Shown here in pieces: positions 28,623 through 37,239 of a stretch of DNA of 64,000 nt (its first letter is position 1; every line of letters begins with the position of its first letter). The stretch is taken from the NCBI RefSeq assembly GCF_037976825.1, contig NZ_CP150269.1:5779501-5843500 (forward strand). Direction: 5' to 3'. Origin of the DNA: Paenibacillus sp. FSL K6-1330. Lineage in GTDB: Bacteria; Bacillota; Bacilli; Paenibacillales; Paenibacillaceae. The notes under the pieces are model-generated. The model did not search any database, was not told the DNA's origin, and worked only from the letters and a program-made list of their open reading frames with translations. The position numbers and the translations under genes are program-made.

Positions 28623-30029
28623 CTAGAAATTAAAATACAAAAACTCGCTAATGCGGGTGATGTACATCAGAGAGATGACAAACAGAACCGCACATACGAC
28701 GGCTTGTTTGAAATTCGGACGGAAGGAAACGGACAATTCCGAGGAATTCCGGCAGAGCAGCACAATCGGCGCGATGACAACAATGATGGCCAGCGGCTCT
28801 AATATGGCATCGTTCAAATAGAGGTGGATGCCTGACAAACCGCTCATTCCCTTCAATAAACGCACAGCCTGAGCCCAGCTTTCCGCACGGAAAAAGACCC
28901 AGGTAACCGTAATGAACACAAAGGTGATCGTCCAAGCGAGAAGACGCGGCATCGCAATACCGAGCTTCCCCCAAAATCGGTGAATGACTTGTCCCACACC
29001 GTGCAGCAGGCCCCAGAACAGAAAGGTCCAGCCGGCACCGTGCCACAGACCACCAATCAGGAAGGTCAGCACCAGGTTCCGCAGCATGATCGCTTCACCC
29101 CGGCGGTTGCCTCCGAGCGGGATATAAATATAATCCCGCAAAAAACGGCTGAGGGTCATATGCCAGCGCCGCCAGAAATCCTGTATGTTCAGCGCCTTAT
29201 AAGGTGAATTGAAGTTCTGCGGCAGCCGAATATTGAACAGAAGCGCCGCACCGATGGCCATGTCGGTGTAACCGCTGAAGTCAAAGTAGAGTTGAAATGT
29301 GTACGATAAAGCAGCGATCCAGGAGTCAACGAAGCCTGCTGCTGAGTCAAAGCCCGCATTGGCATAGACCGCCAGTGTATCGGCAATGACCACCTTCTTA
29401 AACAAGCCGATACAGAATATAAAAACACCATTTGCGGCATTTCCCCAATCCCACAGCTTCCCCCGAACCCGATCGAACTGCGGCATCATCTCACCATGAT
29501 GCAGGATCGGTCCCGCAATCAAATGAGGATAGAAGGTCACAAACAGCACATAGTTGACGATATTGTACTCACTGGCCTTCCCTTTGTAGGCATCTACCAA
29601 ATATGCGATTTGGGTAAAGGTAAAGAAGCTGATCCCAAGCGGCAGCGCCAGATTGAGGAGAGATACTTCCCATCCTGTTGCAGCTCCTATATTAACGAGA
29701 AAGAAATCGGCGTATTTATAGTAGATTAACAGCAGCACATTGCCTGCAATGCCACAAATTAATATGCCTCTGGCGCCTCGCCGGGAGAAAGAAGCGTCTT
29801 GGGAGTTGGCTTGACGGGCTTGCAGCAGCCGTCCGATGAAATAGTTGAAGGCAATCGAACCGAGAAGAAGAGGAAGATAGCTGATATTCCACCAGCTGTA
29901 AAAAAATAACGAAGAAAGCGCCAGCCAGCACTTGGCTGCCAGGCTATACCGAAACCGATTCAACCCAAAATATACGATAACCGTGATCGGCAGAAATATA
30001 AAAATAAAGGGATAGGAATTAAACAACAT
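28623..30029 (-). CDS. MBOAT family O-acyltransferase (AlgI/PatA-like)
   Basis: 468 residues and about eleven transmembrane helices. Family marks are VTFYPHLIAGPILHH near residue 175, DFSGYTDMAIG, FWRRWHMTLSRFLRDYIYIPLGGNR, and the catalytic histidine in GGLWHGAGWTF near residue 325. It would pass acetyl groups from the cytoplasm to an outer acceptor, with the downstream SGNH-like protein as the final transferase. GGAGGTG precedes the ATG. The first 50 bases upstream hold no clear promoter, but the region 30060-30160 is AT-rich. Confidence 0.9.
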   Translation of the reverse strand: MLFNSYPFIFIFLPITVIVYFGLNRFRYSLAAKCWLALSSLFFYSWWNISYLPLLLGSIAFNYFIGRLLQARQANSQDASFSRRGARGILICGIAGNVLLLIYYKYADFFLVNIGAATGWEVSLLNLALPLGISFFTFTQIAYLVDAYKGKASEYNIVNYVLFVTFYPHLIAGPILHHGEMMPQFDRVRGKLWDWGNAANGVFIFCIGLFKKVVIADTLAVYANAGFDSAAGFVDSWIAALSYTFQLYFDFSGYTDMAIGAALLFNIRLPQNFNSPYKALNIQDFWRRWHMTLSRFLRDYIYIPLGGNRRGEAIMLRNLVLTFLIGGLWHGAGWTFLFWGLLHGVGQVIHRFWGKLGIAMPRLLAWTITFVFITVTWVFFRAESWAQAVRLLKGMSGLSGIHLYLNDAILEPLAIIVVIAPIVLLCRNSSELSVSFRPNFKQAVVCAVLFVISLMYITRISEFLYFNF

Positions 30030-30166
30030 GCCGGGAAAGGCACCTCCGACTTTCTAAATTGACCATTCGTTAACGATGTCGATTCTTGGCGGTAATTTCT
30101 AAATAATATCATATATTTTACATTTGAGATATAATTTTCTTGCCCACTAAATGATCCTTTATGTAT

Positions 30167-30191
30167 AAAAGAGGCGCCTTTTAAGCGCCTC
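30167..30191 (-). terminator. intrinsic terminator
   Basis: GAGGCGC / GCGCCTC stem followed on the minus strand by TTTTATAC; it ends the SDR transcription unit and the gene remnant. Confidence 0.75.
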
Positions 30192-30229
30192 CATGTTACT
30201 CTACTCTTTTTTCAATTGCCAGGCTATCT

Positions 30230-30352
30230 CTACTGTGAACGTCCCTCGTTCAGAATCGTAATGGTCTTATCGATTCGCCGCTGACGGGTTTCCATCGCCT
30301 TAGCCCCCTCGATCGACAGCACCAAGCGGCGTTTATTATCCCGCGCGTTTAT
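30230..30352 (-). pseudogene. C-terminal remnant of a YdeI/OmpD-associated-type gene
   Basis: Immediately after the SDR stop, another minus-strand frame encodes about 40 residues ending at 30230, including SIEGAKAMETRQRRIDKTI. This resembles the conserved C-terminal helix region of YdeI/OmpD-associated proteins (AK..ETR..RI.K). No start codon or ribosome binding site is present, and the frame upstream reads through the SDR gene out of register. It is most likely the tail of a gene truncated when the SDR gene arrived or by deletion. Confidence 0.5.
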
Positions 30353-31110
30353 TGTGCCGTCCAGCCGCCATCCACAAGCAGCAAAGTGCCTGTCACAAGA
30401 TCTGATGCCGGGGAGGCGAGATAAATAACGGCTCCAGCCACATCGCCAATGGTACCGATCCGCCCTGCCGGGATCCGTGCCAGGACACCGTCGCGGAAAT
30501 CGGGGGAGTCCAGTCGCTCGGCTGTTCCCGGCGTATGGATGAACGTAGGACCGACGGCATTGATGTTCACGCCACGGCTGGACCACTCCAGCGCCAGCAC
30601 CTTTGTCAGCTGATTCACACCGCCTTTGGAGGCGCAATAGGCAGCCCCTTCCGTAATCCCAACGACACTCACCTGGGAGCTGACGTTAATGATTTTTCCG
30701 TACCCCTGCTCCAGCATGATGCGGCCAGCAGCCTGACAGCAGAAAAATACACCTTTCAAATTCACGTCCATCATCTCATCCCAATAATCCTCGGTGATAT
30801 CTTCCGCAAGCCTCCCCTCTCCCAGACCCGCGTTATTAACCACGATATCGAGTCGGCCGAAATCCTTGGCTACCTGATCAAACACGGTTCGGATCTGCTC
30901 CACATTCCGGACGTCCAGCTCATAGGCCTTGGCCTGACCTCCTGCTTGAGAAATTTCCTCGACCAATCGATCCAGCGAGTCTTTGCTTCGTGCCATGACG
31001 GCAACCTTGGCTCCTGCTGCTGCCAGCGCTTGGGCTAGTCCATAACCGATGCCTTTGCTGGCCCCCGTCACGATTGCGATTTTATCCTGAATGCTGAAAT
31101 TAGGCTGCAT
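30349..31110 (-). CDS. short-chain dehydrogenase/reductase
   Basis: About 253 residues: TGASKGIGYGLA cofactor motif, NNAG, NVSS with the catalytic serine, and YCASKGG as YxxxK. MARSKDS after beta-2 suggests NADP(H). The C-terminus VTGTLLLVDGGWTAQ is standard. The ATG at 31110 is preferred because GGAGGT lies seven bases upstream; the ORF opens at 31128. The substrate is unknown. Confidence 0.88.
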   Translation of the reverse strand: MQPNFSIQDKIAIVTGASKGIGYGLAQALAAAGAKVAVMARSKDSLDRLVEEISQAGGQAKAYELDVRNVEQIRTVFDQVAKDFGRLDIVVNNAGLGEGRLAEDITEDYWDEMMDVNLKGVFFCCQAAGRIMLEQGYGKIINVSSQVSVVGITEGAAYCASKGGVNQLTKVLALEWSSRGVNINAVGPTFIHTPGTAERLDSPDFRDGVLARIPAGRIGTIGDVAGAVIYLASPASDLVTGTLLLVDGGWTAQ

Positions 31111-31333
31111 ATGTAATACCTCCATCACCTTAGATTCTATGTAGTTTCATTAAAGCATGATGGCTGGTCAGTGGCAATCTTTGCCAGATCCTCCTCCCCA
31201 GTAAATCCATCCGATTAAGGCCTAAAGTACGTTAATTTGCAGCAGCAATAGAGGAATCTCTGCCCGTGGGCTAGAAATGATGAGAACTATAGCGATCGTT
31301 GTCTAGTATGGAGAGTATGGAGGAAATCCAAGT

Positions 31334-32446
31334 ATGAGCGAACGATTATCTGAAGCGCAGCAACAAGCGATTCTTCATGTCGAATCAACAGCGGCGGGCC
31401 AACGAAAAGTCGCTTTGGAAATGACGGAACAAATCTTGAGGACACATGAACAAGACCCCGTAACGATCAGCTCGCTGTTAACCAGTCTCGGAAAGTCTGC
31501 CCACGTCACGTTGAATTTCCATCCGGATCGGATACGGCCCACCGGGCACGCTGTCATCGAATCCCTCTTGGCAGAGGGCATATATCATAACCAGTTCATC
31601 ACGAGCGTGACGAATGGAAGCAAAACCGCCTACCCGGGCGGCGACCGCGACCAATGGGAACGGCTCCTGTTTGGCGGTGCCTACCAGCAGCCCGGCGTAC
31701 ATAATGACGAGCGGCCCAAATACGGGGCACTCAATCTCATGCATTATGCCGATGGTGCGTCGCCCCGCTTCGGTTCCTGTTTTTTGGTGCTTTCCCCTAA
31801 TATATTGACCCGCTGCACCTTTACATTCGGAGACAGTCATGCAGGTCCTGAATTTGTGGGCACCATCCGTCAATGGGATTCGATTCTCGCTGCACTCTTG
31901 CATCAAGTCGAGTCCACTGGCGCGGCCCTGGGCTTCCCTAATGTGGACATTCCATCCATGCTGGAACGCATTCTTCATCTGCCTTTTTCGCATACCGGTT
32001 TCTCCGGGCCTGTCGGTCGTTCCTTGGATGATTATATTGAAGCGCAGATCCATGGTGTCATCGACTTGTCCAGCGATGTGGAGGCCCTGGTGGCCGATCC
32101 GTCCTATAAGGACTCCCCGATCGGGCATTTGCTCCATGCATTATGTGAACGGTATGACCTCACCTTGTCCTGGCATCCAGGCTTCTGCCTTGCCTTACAG
32201 GATGTTCCGGATGATTTCCGGGGACCCGTCATGCCGCCGCTCGCCAAGCGGATCGATCAACGGTTTGGAGGCTCGCTGGGCATACTGGATGCAGCCCTTA
32301 TTGGCAAAGCCGCTGCTCAACTGCACCATGATCCAAGCGAATGGAGCGATTGGGGAACATTGGATGAAACCTTCCAGCATCTCAAACAGCTGTGGCATGT
32401 GCTCGTAAAGTATGGACATTCGTATCCGTGTACACCAAACCGCTAA
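31334..32446 (+). CDS. DUF3626 domain protein
   Basis: 370 residues resembling DUF3626 proteins: VTLNFHPDRIRPTG near residue 58, YHNQFITSVTNGS, CTFTFGDSHAGPEFVGT near residue 160 and LTLSWHPGFCLAL near 275. The repeated His/Asp-containing motifs could form a metal or ADP-ribose-type site, but the function is unknown. GGAGGAAATCCAAGT precedes the ATG. It is monocistronic. Confidence 0.75.
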   Translation: MSERLSEAQQQAILHVESTAAGQRKVALEMTEQILRTHEQDPVTISSLLTSLGKSAHVTLNFHPDRIRPTGHAVIESLLAEGIYHNQFITSVTNGSKTAYPGGDRDQWERLLFGGAYQQPGVHNDERPKYGALNLMHYADGASPRFGSCFLVLSPNILTRCTFTFGDSHAGPEFVGTIRQWDSILAALLHQVESTGAALGFPNVDIPSMLERILHLPFSHTGFSGPVGRSLDDYIEAQIHGVIDLSSDVEALVADPSYKDSPIGHLLHALCERYDLTLSWHPGFCLALQDVPDDFRGPVMPPLAKRIDQRFGGSLGILDAALIGKAAAQLHHDPSEWSDWGTLDETFQHLKQLWHVLVKYGHSYPCTPNR

Positions 32447-32584
32447 GCTGTATTTTTCCCTATGTACGTGCACTGGCCTGAGGGTCCGACTAAAGATAAC
32501 CGGGCTAGCGATATCCGTGCAGCAACGGCTAGGTCTTTTGGGCGCAGCTTCTTATATATTGATCTTAGAAAGGATGATGACCGG

Positions 32585-33439
32585 ATGGATTGGGTCCAGC
32601 GGATGAATGAGGCCATAGGCTATATAGAAGGACACATAACCGAGGAGATCGATTACGCTGAAGCTGCTCAGATCGCATGCTGCTCCGTGTACCATTTTCA
32701 ACGCATGTTTCCGTTCATTACGGATGTTTCGCTGTCTGAATACATACGGAGACGCCGGCTGACACTGGCCGCCTACGAGCTGCAAAACAGCGAAATCAAA
32801 GTAATCGACCTTGCCCTTAAATATGGTTATGATTCCCCGGAGGCGTTCGCGCGTGCATTCCAGAACATGCATGGCACAACGCCGACGGCCGCACGCCAGA
32901 CCGGCACCAAACTGAAGGCTTATCCCCGCATCTCCTTTCAATTCTCAATGCGAGGGGCTGCCGAAATGAATTACAGAATCGAAGAAATAAAGGCGTTTTC
33001 CGTTGTCGGTTTCAAGGAGCAAGTAAACACACAACGTGCCTATGAAGACGTTCCCCGCCTCTGGATGGAGGCTCAGGAGAAGGGCATTTTCGAGAAGCTA
33101 TGGAACTATCGTGAGCAAGACCACTCGATCCGGGGCATACTGGGTGTCTGTGCAGACGGTGACTACGGGAGGAATGAGCATTTTGACTACATCATGTCCG
33201 TCGTATCCAAGGATACGCCTCAGGAACCGATGATACAGCGGCATTTCCCTGCCGCCACTTGGGCCGTATTCGAGCTGGAAGGAGATCCGAGCGGCATTGC
33301 GGAGATGTGGAAGCGTCTTTATACGGAGTGGATACCATCCCATACTTATGATCTCGCGCCGCTGCCTGCCATCGAATGCTATCTTCCTCCGGACGAGTAT
33401 AAGAACGAGTTATGGATTCCTGTAGTTAGAAAGGCATAG
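32585..33439 (+). CDS. AraC family regulator with GyrI-like effector domain
   Basis: 284 residues: two AraC-type helix-turn-helix motifs (residues 8-105, for example EIDYAEAAQIACCSVYHFQRMF) and a C-terminal GyrI-like small-molecule-binding domain (about 125-284, ending LWIPVVRKA). Regulators of this layout (Rob/TipAL-like sensing) respond to drugs or metabolites. The ATG at 32585 has AAAGGATG upstream; the longer ORF from 32462 lacks a binding site. Two further GyrI-like genes follow within 1.4 kb. Confidence 0.88.
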   Translation: MDWVQRMNEAIGYIEGHITEEIDYAEAAQIACCSVYHFQRMFPFITDVSLSEYIRRRRLTLAAYELQNSEIKVIDLALKYGYDSPEAFARAFQNMHGTTPTAARQTGTKLKAYPRISFQFSMRGAAEMNYRIEEIKAFSVVGFKEQVNTQRAYEDVPRLWMEAQEKGIFEKLWNYREQDHSIRGILGVCADGDYGRNEHFDYIMSVVSKDTPQEPMIQRHFPAATWAVFELEGDPSGIAEMWKRLYTEWIPSHTYDLAPLPAIECYLPPDEYKNELWIPVVRKA

Positions 33440-33533
33440 TACATTTCCGCTGAAACGATGAATTTTTTTGCTCACCGCTACGAAGATCATGAACAGGAGC
33501 TTCATATCGATCCGTGCGGTGAGCACCAAATGC

Positions 33534-34025
33534 TCAAATCTGAACGGGAATCATGATGATAAATTCGGGGTCATCCGCATAAGGATCCTGACTCATCGGA
33601 TATTTTTCGAAATGCGTTAAATGATCCGGGTTATATTCCGAGTAACCTTGTTCTTTGATCCAGGCATAGATATTGTTATAGGACTGATCGATGCTCTGCT
33701 CTTTCCGATGAGCACAAGTGGCATAGGTTAAAGCGGGAACGGATATCATAACCATCCCGTCCGGAACTTCGTCGATCCGTTCCACTTCCACGACCGCATA
33801 ATGGATAAATCCGTCACCGCCGGGAGCTGCGTGGTAAGATAGCCCCAGCAACGTGTCGGTATGTAAGACATGGGGGATCTCCGCGAGCCGCTCCTGCAGC
33901 GTTCGATGCACCGCACGTATCCCGCCTGCACCCGCCTCGGCAAATGTGCCTTCCCACTTCAATCCTATCGCCTGAAAAGCTTCCTTACTCGTAACCGCTG
34001 CTTCGTTTCGTTGATCGATAGCCAT
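33534..34025 (-). CDS. stand-alone GyrI-like effector-binding protein
   Basis: 163 residues consisting only of a GyrI/SOUL-type ligand-binding domain: FQAIGLKWEGTF at the start, LGLSYHAAPGG..FIHYAVVEVE in the middle, and FEKYPMSQDPYADDPEFIIMIPVQI at the end. Such proteins bind small hydrophobic molecules and may sequester them. AAAGGAG lies before the ATG. It is convergent with the AraC-GyrI gene and divergent from the HTH-GyrI gene, which share its domain. Confidence 0.83.
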   Translation of the reverse strand: MAIDQRNEAAVTSKEAFQAIGLKWEGTFAEAGAGGIRAVHRTLQERLAEIPHVLHTDTLLGLSYHAAPGGDGFIHYAVVEVERIDEVPDGMVMISVPALTYATCAHRKEQSIDQSYNNIYAWIKEQGYSEYNPDHLTHFEKYPMSQDPYADDPEFIIMIPVQI

Positions 34026-34118
34026 TAGAAATGCTCCTTTATCCTATATTTGGTTTCATTATATACTTGAACTATGCCAGAAACTGTCACAGTATAAAAA
34101 AATCATAGGAGCGAAATC

Positions 34119-34814
34119 ATGCCCAAAACCGAACGGATCCTTAAGGTCATGCAGCGGGTGTATGAACGGCAAAACTTCACCGTCGGCGAGTTAGCCGAAG
34201 AATTCTCGGTTTCGTACCGTACGATGCTCCGCTATCTTCACGAGCTGTCTCGTCTAGGTGTTCCTTTATACGCTAATGAGGGGAAAAACGGCGGTTATTC
34301 CATGCTGACATCGCGGCAAATGCGAGAACAACCTTCGCAGACGAATGAATCCATTCAGCGGATCATCAAACCGCAGACCCTGATCGTCGGCCTGGAGATG
34401 AAGCTTCCTTTCACGGCTTATTATATGTCTCAAGCCCTCAAGCCAAAACTCTGGCAGGAACTCCAGGACCGCATGGAGGAAATTCCATATATCCGGAAGA
34501 AAACATCGAGTCCCTCATATATTGCAGCTGTTTTGAACCGGCAGCAGATCTATCATTATGTAGCCGGAGTCGAGGTAACCACGATTCGTGATACGCCAAA
34601 GCGGATGGTGAGTTTAACCCTGCCGACACAGGAATATGCCATGTATACCCATGAAGGGCATGCCGACCGGGAGGATACCGACCAATCCTATGCCTATGTT
34701 ATCCAGCAGTTGAAACAACGGAGCCTTACGCCAAACCCGACGCTCTACAGCTTGGAACTGAGAACCTCGATACATGCCTCTAAAGCCCAAATCTATATCC
34801 CTTTAATTGAATAA
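34119..34814 (+). CDS. HTH-11 regulator with GyrI-like domain
   Basis: 231 residues: an N-terminal winged helix of the HTH_11/DeoR type (residues 1-65, NFTVGELAEEFSVSYRTMLRYLHEL) and a C-terminal GyrI-like domain (85-231). AGGAGCGAAATC precedes the ATG. It is divergent from the stand-alone GyrI-like gene with only 93 bases between starts, so it probably regulates that gene and itself. Confidence 0.83.
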   Translation: MPKTERILKVMQRVYERQNFTVGELAEEFSVSYRTMLRYLHELSRLGVPLYANEGKNGGYSMLTSRQMREQPSQTNESIQRIIKPQTLIVGLEMKLPFTAYYMSQALKPKLWQELQDRMEEIPYIRKKTSSPSYIAAVLNRQQIYHYVAGVEVTTIRDTPKRMVSLTLPTQEYAMYTHEGHADREDTDQSYAYVIQQLKQRSLTPNPTLYSLELRTSIHASKAQIYIPLIE

Positions 34815-34886
34815 GAGACTTCCCGAATCGTCATCAATCCTTCGGTAAGTCACACCTTACACAGGGGCAAATGTCTTGTTCCAGCT

Positions 34887-34926
34887 AAAAAAAGCGAGCC
34901 CCCGATCATGTCCGGGACTCGCTTTT
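34887..34926. terminator. bidirectional intrinsic terminator
   Basis: AAAAAAGCGAG-CCCCGG / CCGGGA-CTCGCTTTT stem between the HTH-GyrI gene and fabV. Confidence 0.8.
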
Positions 34927-34931
34927 AGTCG

Positions 34932-36122
34932 TTAAATGGCTTTCGGATTATCAACTACAGGATTCACATCCGCATCATAATCCACGCCGTCGGTTTCAAA
35001 GCCGAACAGCTGGAAGAACTCGCGGCGGTAACCGGCAAGGTCCGTCAATTCTTCAATATTTTCGCTCGTAACCTTGCTCCACAATTCGGCCACTTCGGCC
35101 TGCACATCCTCACGAAGCTCCCAATCGTCGATGCGGATACGCCCCTTCTCATCGACTGGCGTTTCCTGCCCGTTATAGAGACGATCGGAGAACAGACGAT
35201 AGATCTGCTCGATGCAGCCCTCGTGCAGCCCTTTCTCCTTCATGACTTTGTACAGCGCCGATACGTACAGCGGAACGACCGGGATCGCCGAGCTGGATTG
35301 GGTCACTAACGCTTTGCTGACCGTTACATAAGCCCGTCCGCCTCCGGCAGCGAGCCTCTCATTCAATTTCAGCGCGGTGGCCTCCAGATGATCCTTGGCT
35401 TGTCCAATGGATCCGTCCCGATAAATAGCTTTGGTAATCTCAGAGCCGATATAGGAGAACGCAATCGTGGTCACATTAGGAGCCAATACGCCGCCTTCCG
35501 CCAGCTCATTCATCCATAATTCCCAATCGTCACCGCCCATCACCTCAACGGTGTTCTTCACTTCCTCTTCCGTGGCCGGCTCAATCGTTACCTCCGTCAC
35601 TTCACCTGTATGGAAGTTTACCGTCTTGTTGGTATAGGCTGGTCCGATCGGCTTCAATACGGAGTTGACCGTCTCGCCCGTCTCAGGCAGCGTACGGCGC
35701 GCCGAGGCAACACTGTACACCACAAGATCAACCTGGCCCAGCTCTTGGCGGATAAGCTCAACCGTCTTGGCTTTGGTCTCTTGCGTGAAAGCATCTCCCG
35801 TCACACTGAACGATTTTAAGCCTGCGGCCTCCGCTGCCTTCTCGAAAGCGACCGAATTGTACCAGCCCGCCGAAGCGGTCCGCTTCTCGGTTGCCTGGCT
35901 GGGACGATACACACCTACAGTATTCGCCCGGGAGCCGAATGCGGCAGCAATTCTGGCGGACAAGCCGTAGCCCGTTGAAGCGCCGATGACCAGCACATTG
36001 CGCGGCCCCTCGATGCCAGGCTGTTTCAACACATAATCAATCTGCTCCTGCACCTGGGCTTCGCAGCCTACAGGATGGGACGTTGTGCAAATAAATCCGC
36101 GTGTTCTAGGTTTAATGATCAT
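34932..36122 (-). CDS. fabV: trans-2-enoyl-ACP/CoA reductase FabV
   Basis: 396 residues, the normal FabV length. It carries out the last reduction of each fatty-acid elongation cycle. The NAD(H)-binding motif is VIGASTGYGLSAR near residue 46, and the catalytic Y-x8-K appears as YRDGSIGQAK (Tyr234, Lys243) with Tyr224 nearby. FabV enzymes are intrinsically tolerant of triclosan. Best known from Gram-negatives, FabV also occurs in some Firmicutes. GAGAGG precedes the ATG. It is monocistronic. Confidence 0.93.
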   Translation of the reverse strand: MIIKPRTRGFICTTSHPVGCEAQVQEQIDYVLKQPGIEGPRNVLVIGASTGYGLSARIAAAFGSRANTVGVYRPSQATEKRTASAGWYNSVAFEKAAEAAGLKSFSVTGDAFTQETKAKTVELIRQELGQVDLVVYSVASARRTLPETGETVNSVLKPIGPAYTNKTVNFHTGEVTEVTIEPATEEEVKNTVEVMGGDDWELWMNELAEGGVLAPNVTTIAFSYIGSEITKAIYRDGSIGQAKDHLEATALKLNERLAAGGGRAYVTVSKALVTQSSSAIPVVPLYVSALYKVMKEKGLHEGCIEQIYRLFSDRLYNGQETPVDEKGRIRIDDWELREDVQAEVAELWSKVTSENIEELTDLAGYRREFFQLFGFETDGVDYDADVNPVVDNPKAI

Positions 36123-36242
36123 ATTTATATACCTCTCTTCCAGTACTCGTTGTCTGACACCATATGTATGGTCTTTTAAATTTCCTTTCTATTTTAACTG
36201 TTTTTTGTGGAGAGAGGAAATCTTTTGACAGGAAAACCAAGA

Positions 36243-36299
36243 AAACCTCTCTTCGGAATAACGGAGGCTTAAGCCTGCATTCCTTCCAAAGAGAGGTTC
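36243..36299 (-). terminator. intrinsic terminator of the SDR gene
   Basis: AACCTCTCTT...ATTCC / GGAAT...AAGAGAGGTT long stem followed on the minus strand by TTTTCTT. Confidence 0.75.
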
Positions 36300-36345
36300 T
36301 GTATGTTTAATGCTCTATATACGTTGCCATTAAATACCGAACGAA

Positions 36346-37095
36346 TTATTTGAATGAAGCATAGCCTTGGTCAGCCATGACCACGCTGCCTGTAATCGCA
36401 GCAGCTTCATCCAGAGACACGAGATACACGGTATCCGCTACAACTTCAGGCTGTGTTAATTCTCCGCCCATGACTTTGGCTCTCATGGAATCCAGCATTC
36501 CTGAATCTTTATAGCCTTGGATAATCGGTGTATCAACTGCTCCAGGAGCAACGGCAACGACACGAATGCCGTATGGTGCCAGTTCAAGCGCAGCGGATTT
36601 GCTCATCATGATGACGGCGCCTTTTGTAGCGTGATAAGCAAACGTTCCGGGTGAAGCCAGGAATCCGAATACGGATGCTGTATTAATGATTACGCCTTTA
36701 ATGCCAAGCTCTTTCATCTTTCGGCCTGCCGCTATAATACCGTAGGCAACCCCGTGCTGATTCACGTTAATGGTGCGATGGTAGAGATCCATATTTTGCT
36801 CGAGAACCGGTCCAGCGCCGCCAATCCCCGCATTGTTGTGCATGACATCGATGCGGCCATAAAGCTCAACCGCTTTATCCACAAGGGCCTCGACGCTTTC
36901 TTGTTTGGAAACATCGACTTGAACGAAAGTGGCTTCGCCGCCTTCTTTTTTAATCATGTTCACCGTCTCTTGACCGGCAGCCTCATTATAATCGGCTACG
37001 ACGACGCGATCGCCTTTTCTTGCAAATTTAAGGGAGACCTGACGACCGATTCCGCTCGCTCCACCGGTAATTACCGCTACACGTTGTTCTGACAT
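36346..37095 (-). CDS. short-chain dehydrogenase/reductase under LysR control
   Basis: About 249 residues: TGGASGIGRQVS cofactor motif, ADYNEAA after beta-2 (NAD(H) preference), NNAG, NTAS and YHATKGA as YxxxK. The ATG at 37095 is chosen since AGGAGGTC lies seven bases upstream; the ORF extends to 37164. It is divergent from a LysR-type gene, and the shared 144-base gap holds an inverted repeat, so the regulator most likely controls it. The substrate is unknown. Confidence 0.9.
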   Translation of the reverse strand: MSEQRVAVITGGASGIGRQVSLKFARKGDRVVVADYNEAAGQETVNMIKKEGGEATFVQVDVSKQESVEALVDKAVELYGRIDVMHNNAGIGGAGPVLEQNMDLYHRTINVNQHGVAYGIIAAGRKMKELGIKGVIINTASVFGFLASPGTFAYHATKGAVIMMSKSAALELAPYGIRVVAVAPGAVDTPIIQGYKDSGMLDSMRAKVMGGELTQPEVVADTVYLVSLDEAAAITGSVVMADQGYASFK

Positions 37096-37182
37096 TATCA
37101 ATGACCTCCTAGGGCAAAATAGCGTTATTCTTTGAACATTGTGTGTCAATGTCCTTGTGTTCATTGTAACGCCGCGTTATAT

Positions 37183-37216
37183 TTAAGTAAATTTAAACCT
37201 AATTAATATTACTTAA
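37183..37216. promoter_or_regulatory. inverted repeat, candidate LysR operator
   Basis: TTAAGTAA at 37183-37190 and TTACTTAA at 37209-37216 are perfect inverted repeats with centres 26 bases apart. They lie 24 bases before the lysR start in the divergent region. Confidence 0.55.
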
Positions 37217-37239
37217 CTATAAATTAAGGATGAGGTCAT

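Noticed and set aside
33469-33526. Perfect hairpin GCTCACCGC / GCGGTGAGC between two GyrI-like genes
   Set aside because: The T-run precedes the stem on the plus strand and is an A-run after it on the minus strand, so it is not a terminator in either direction; no other role can be supported.
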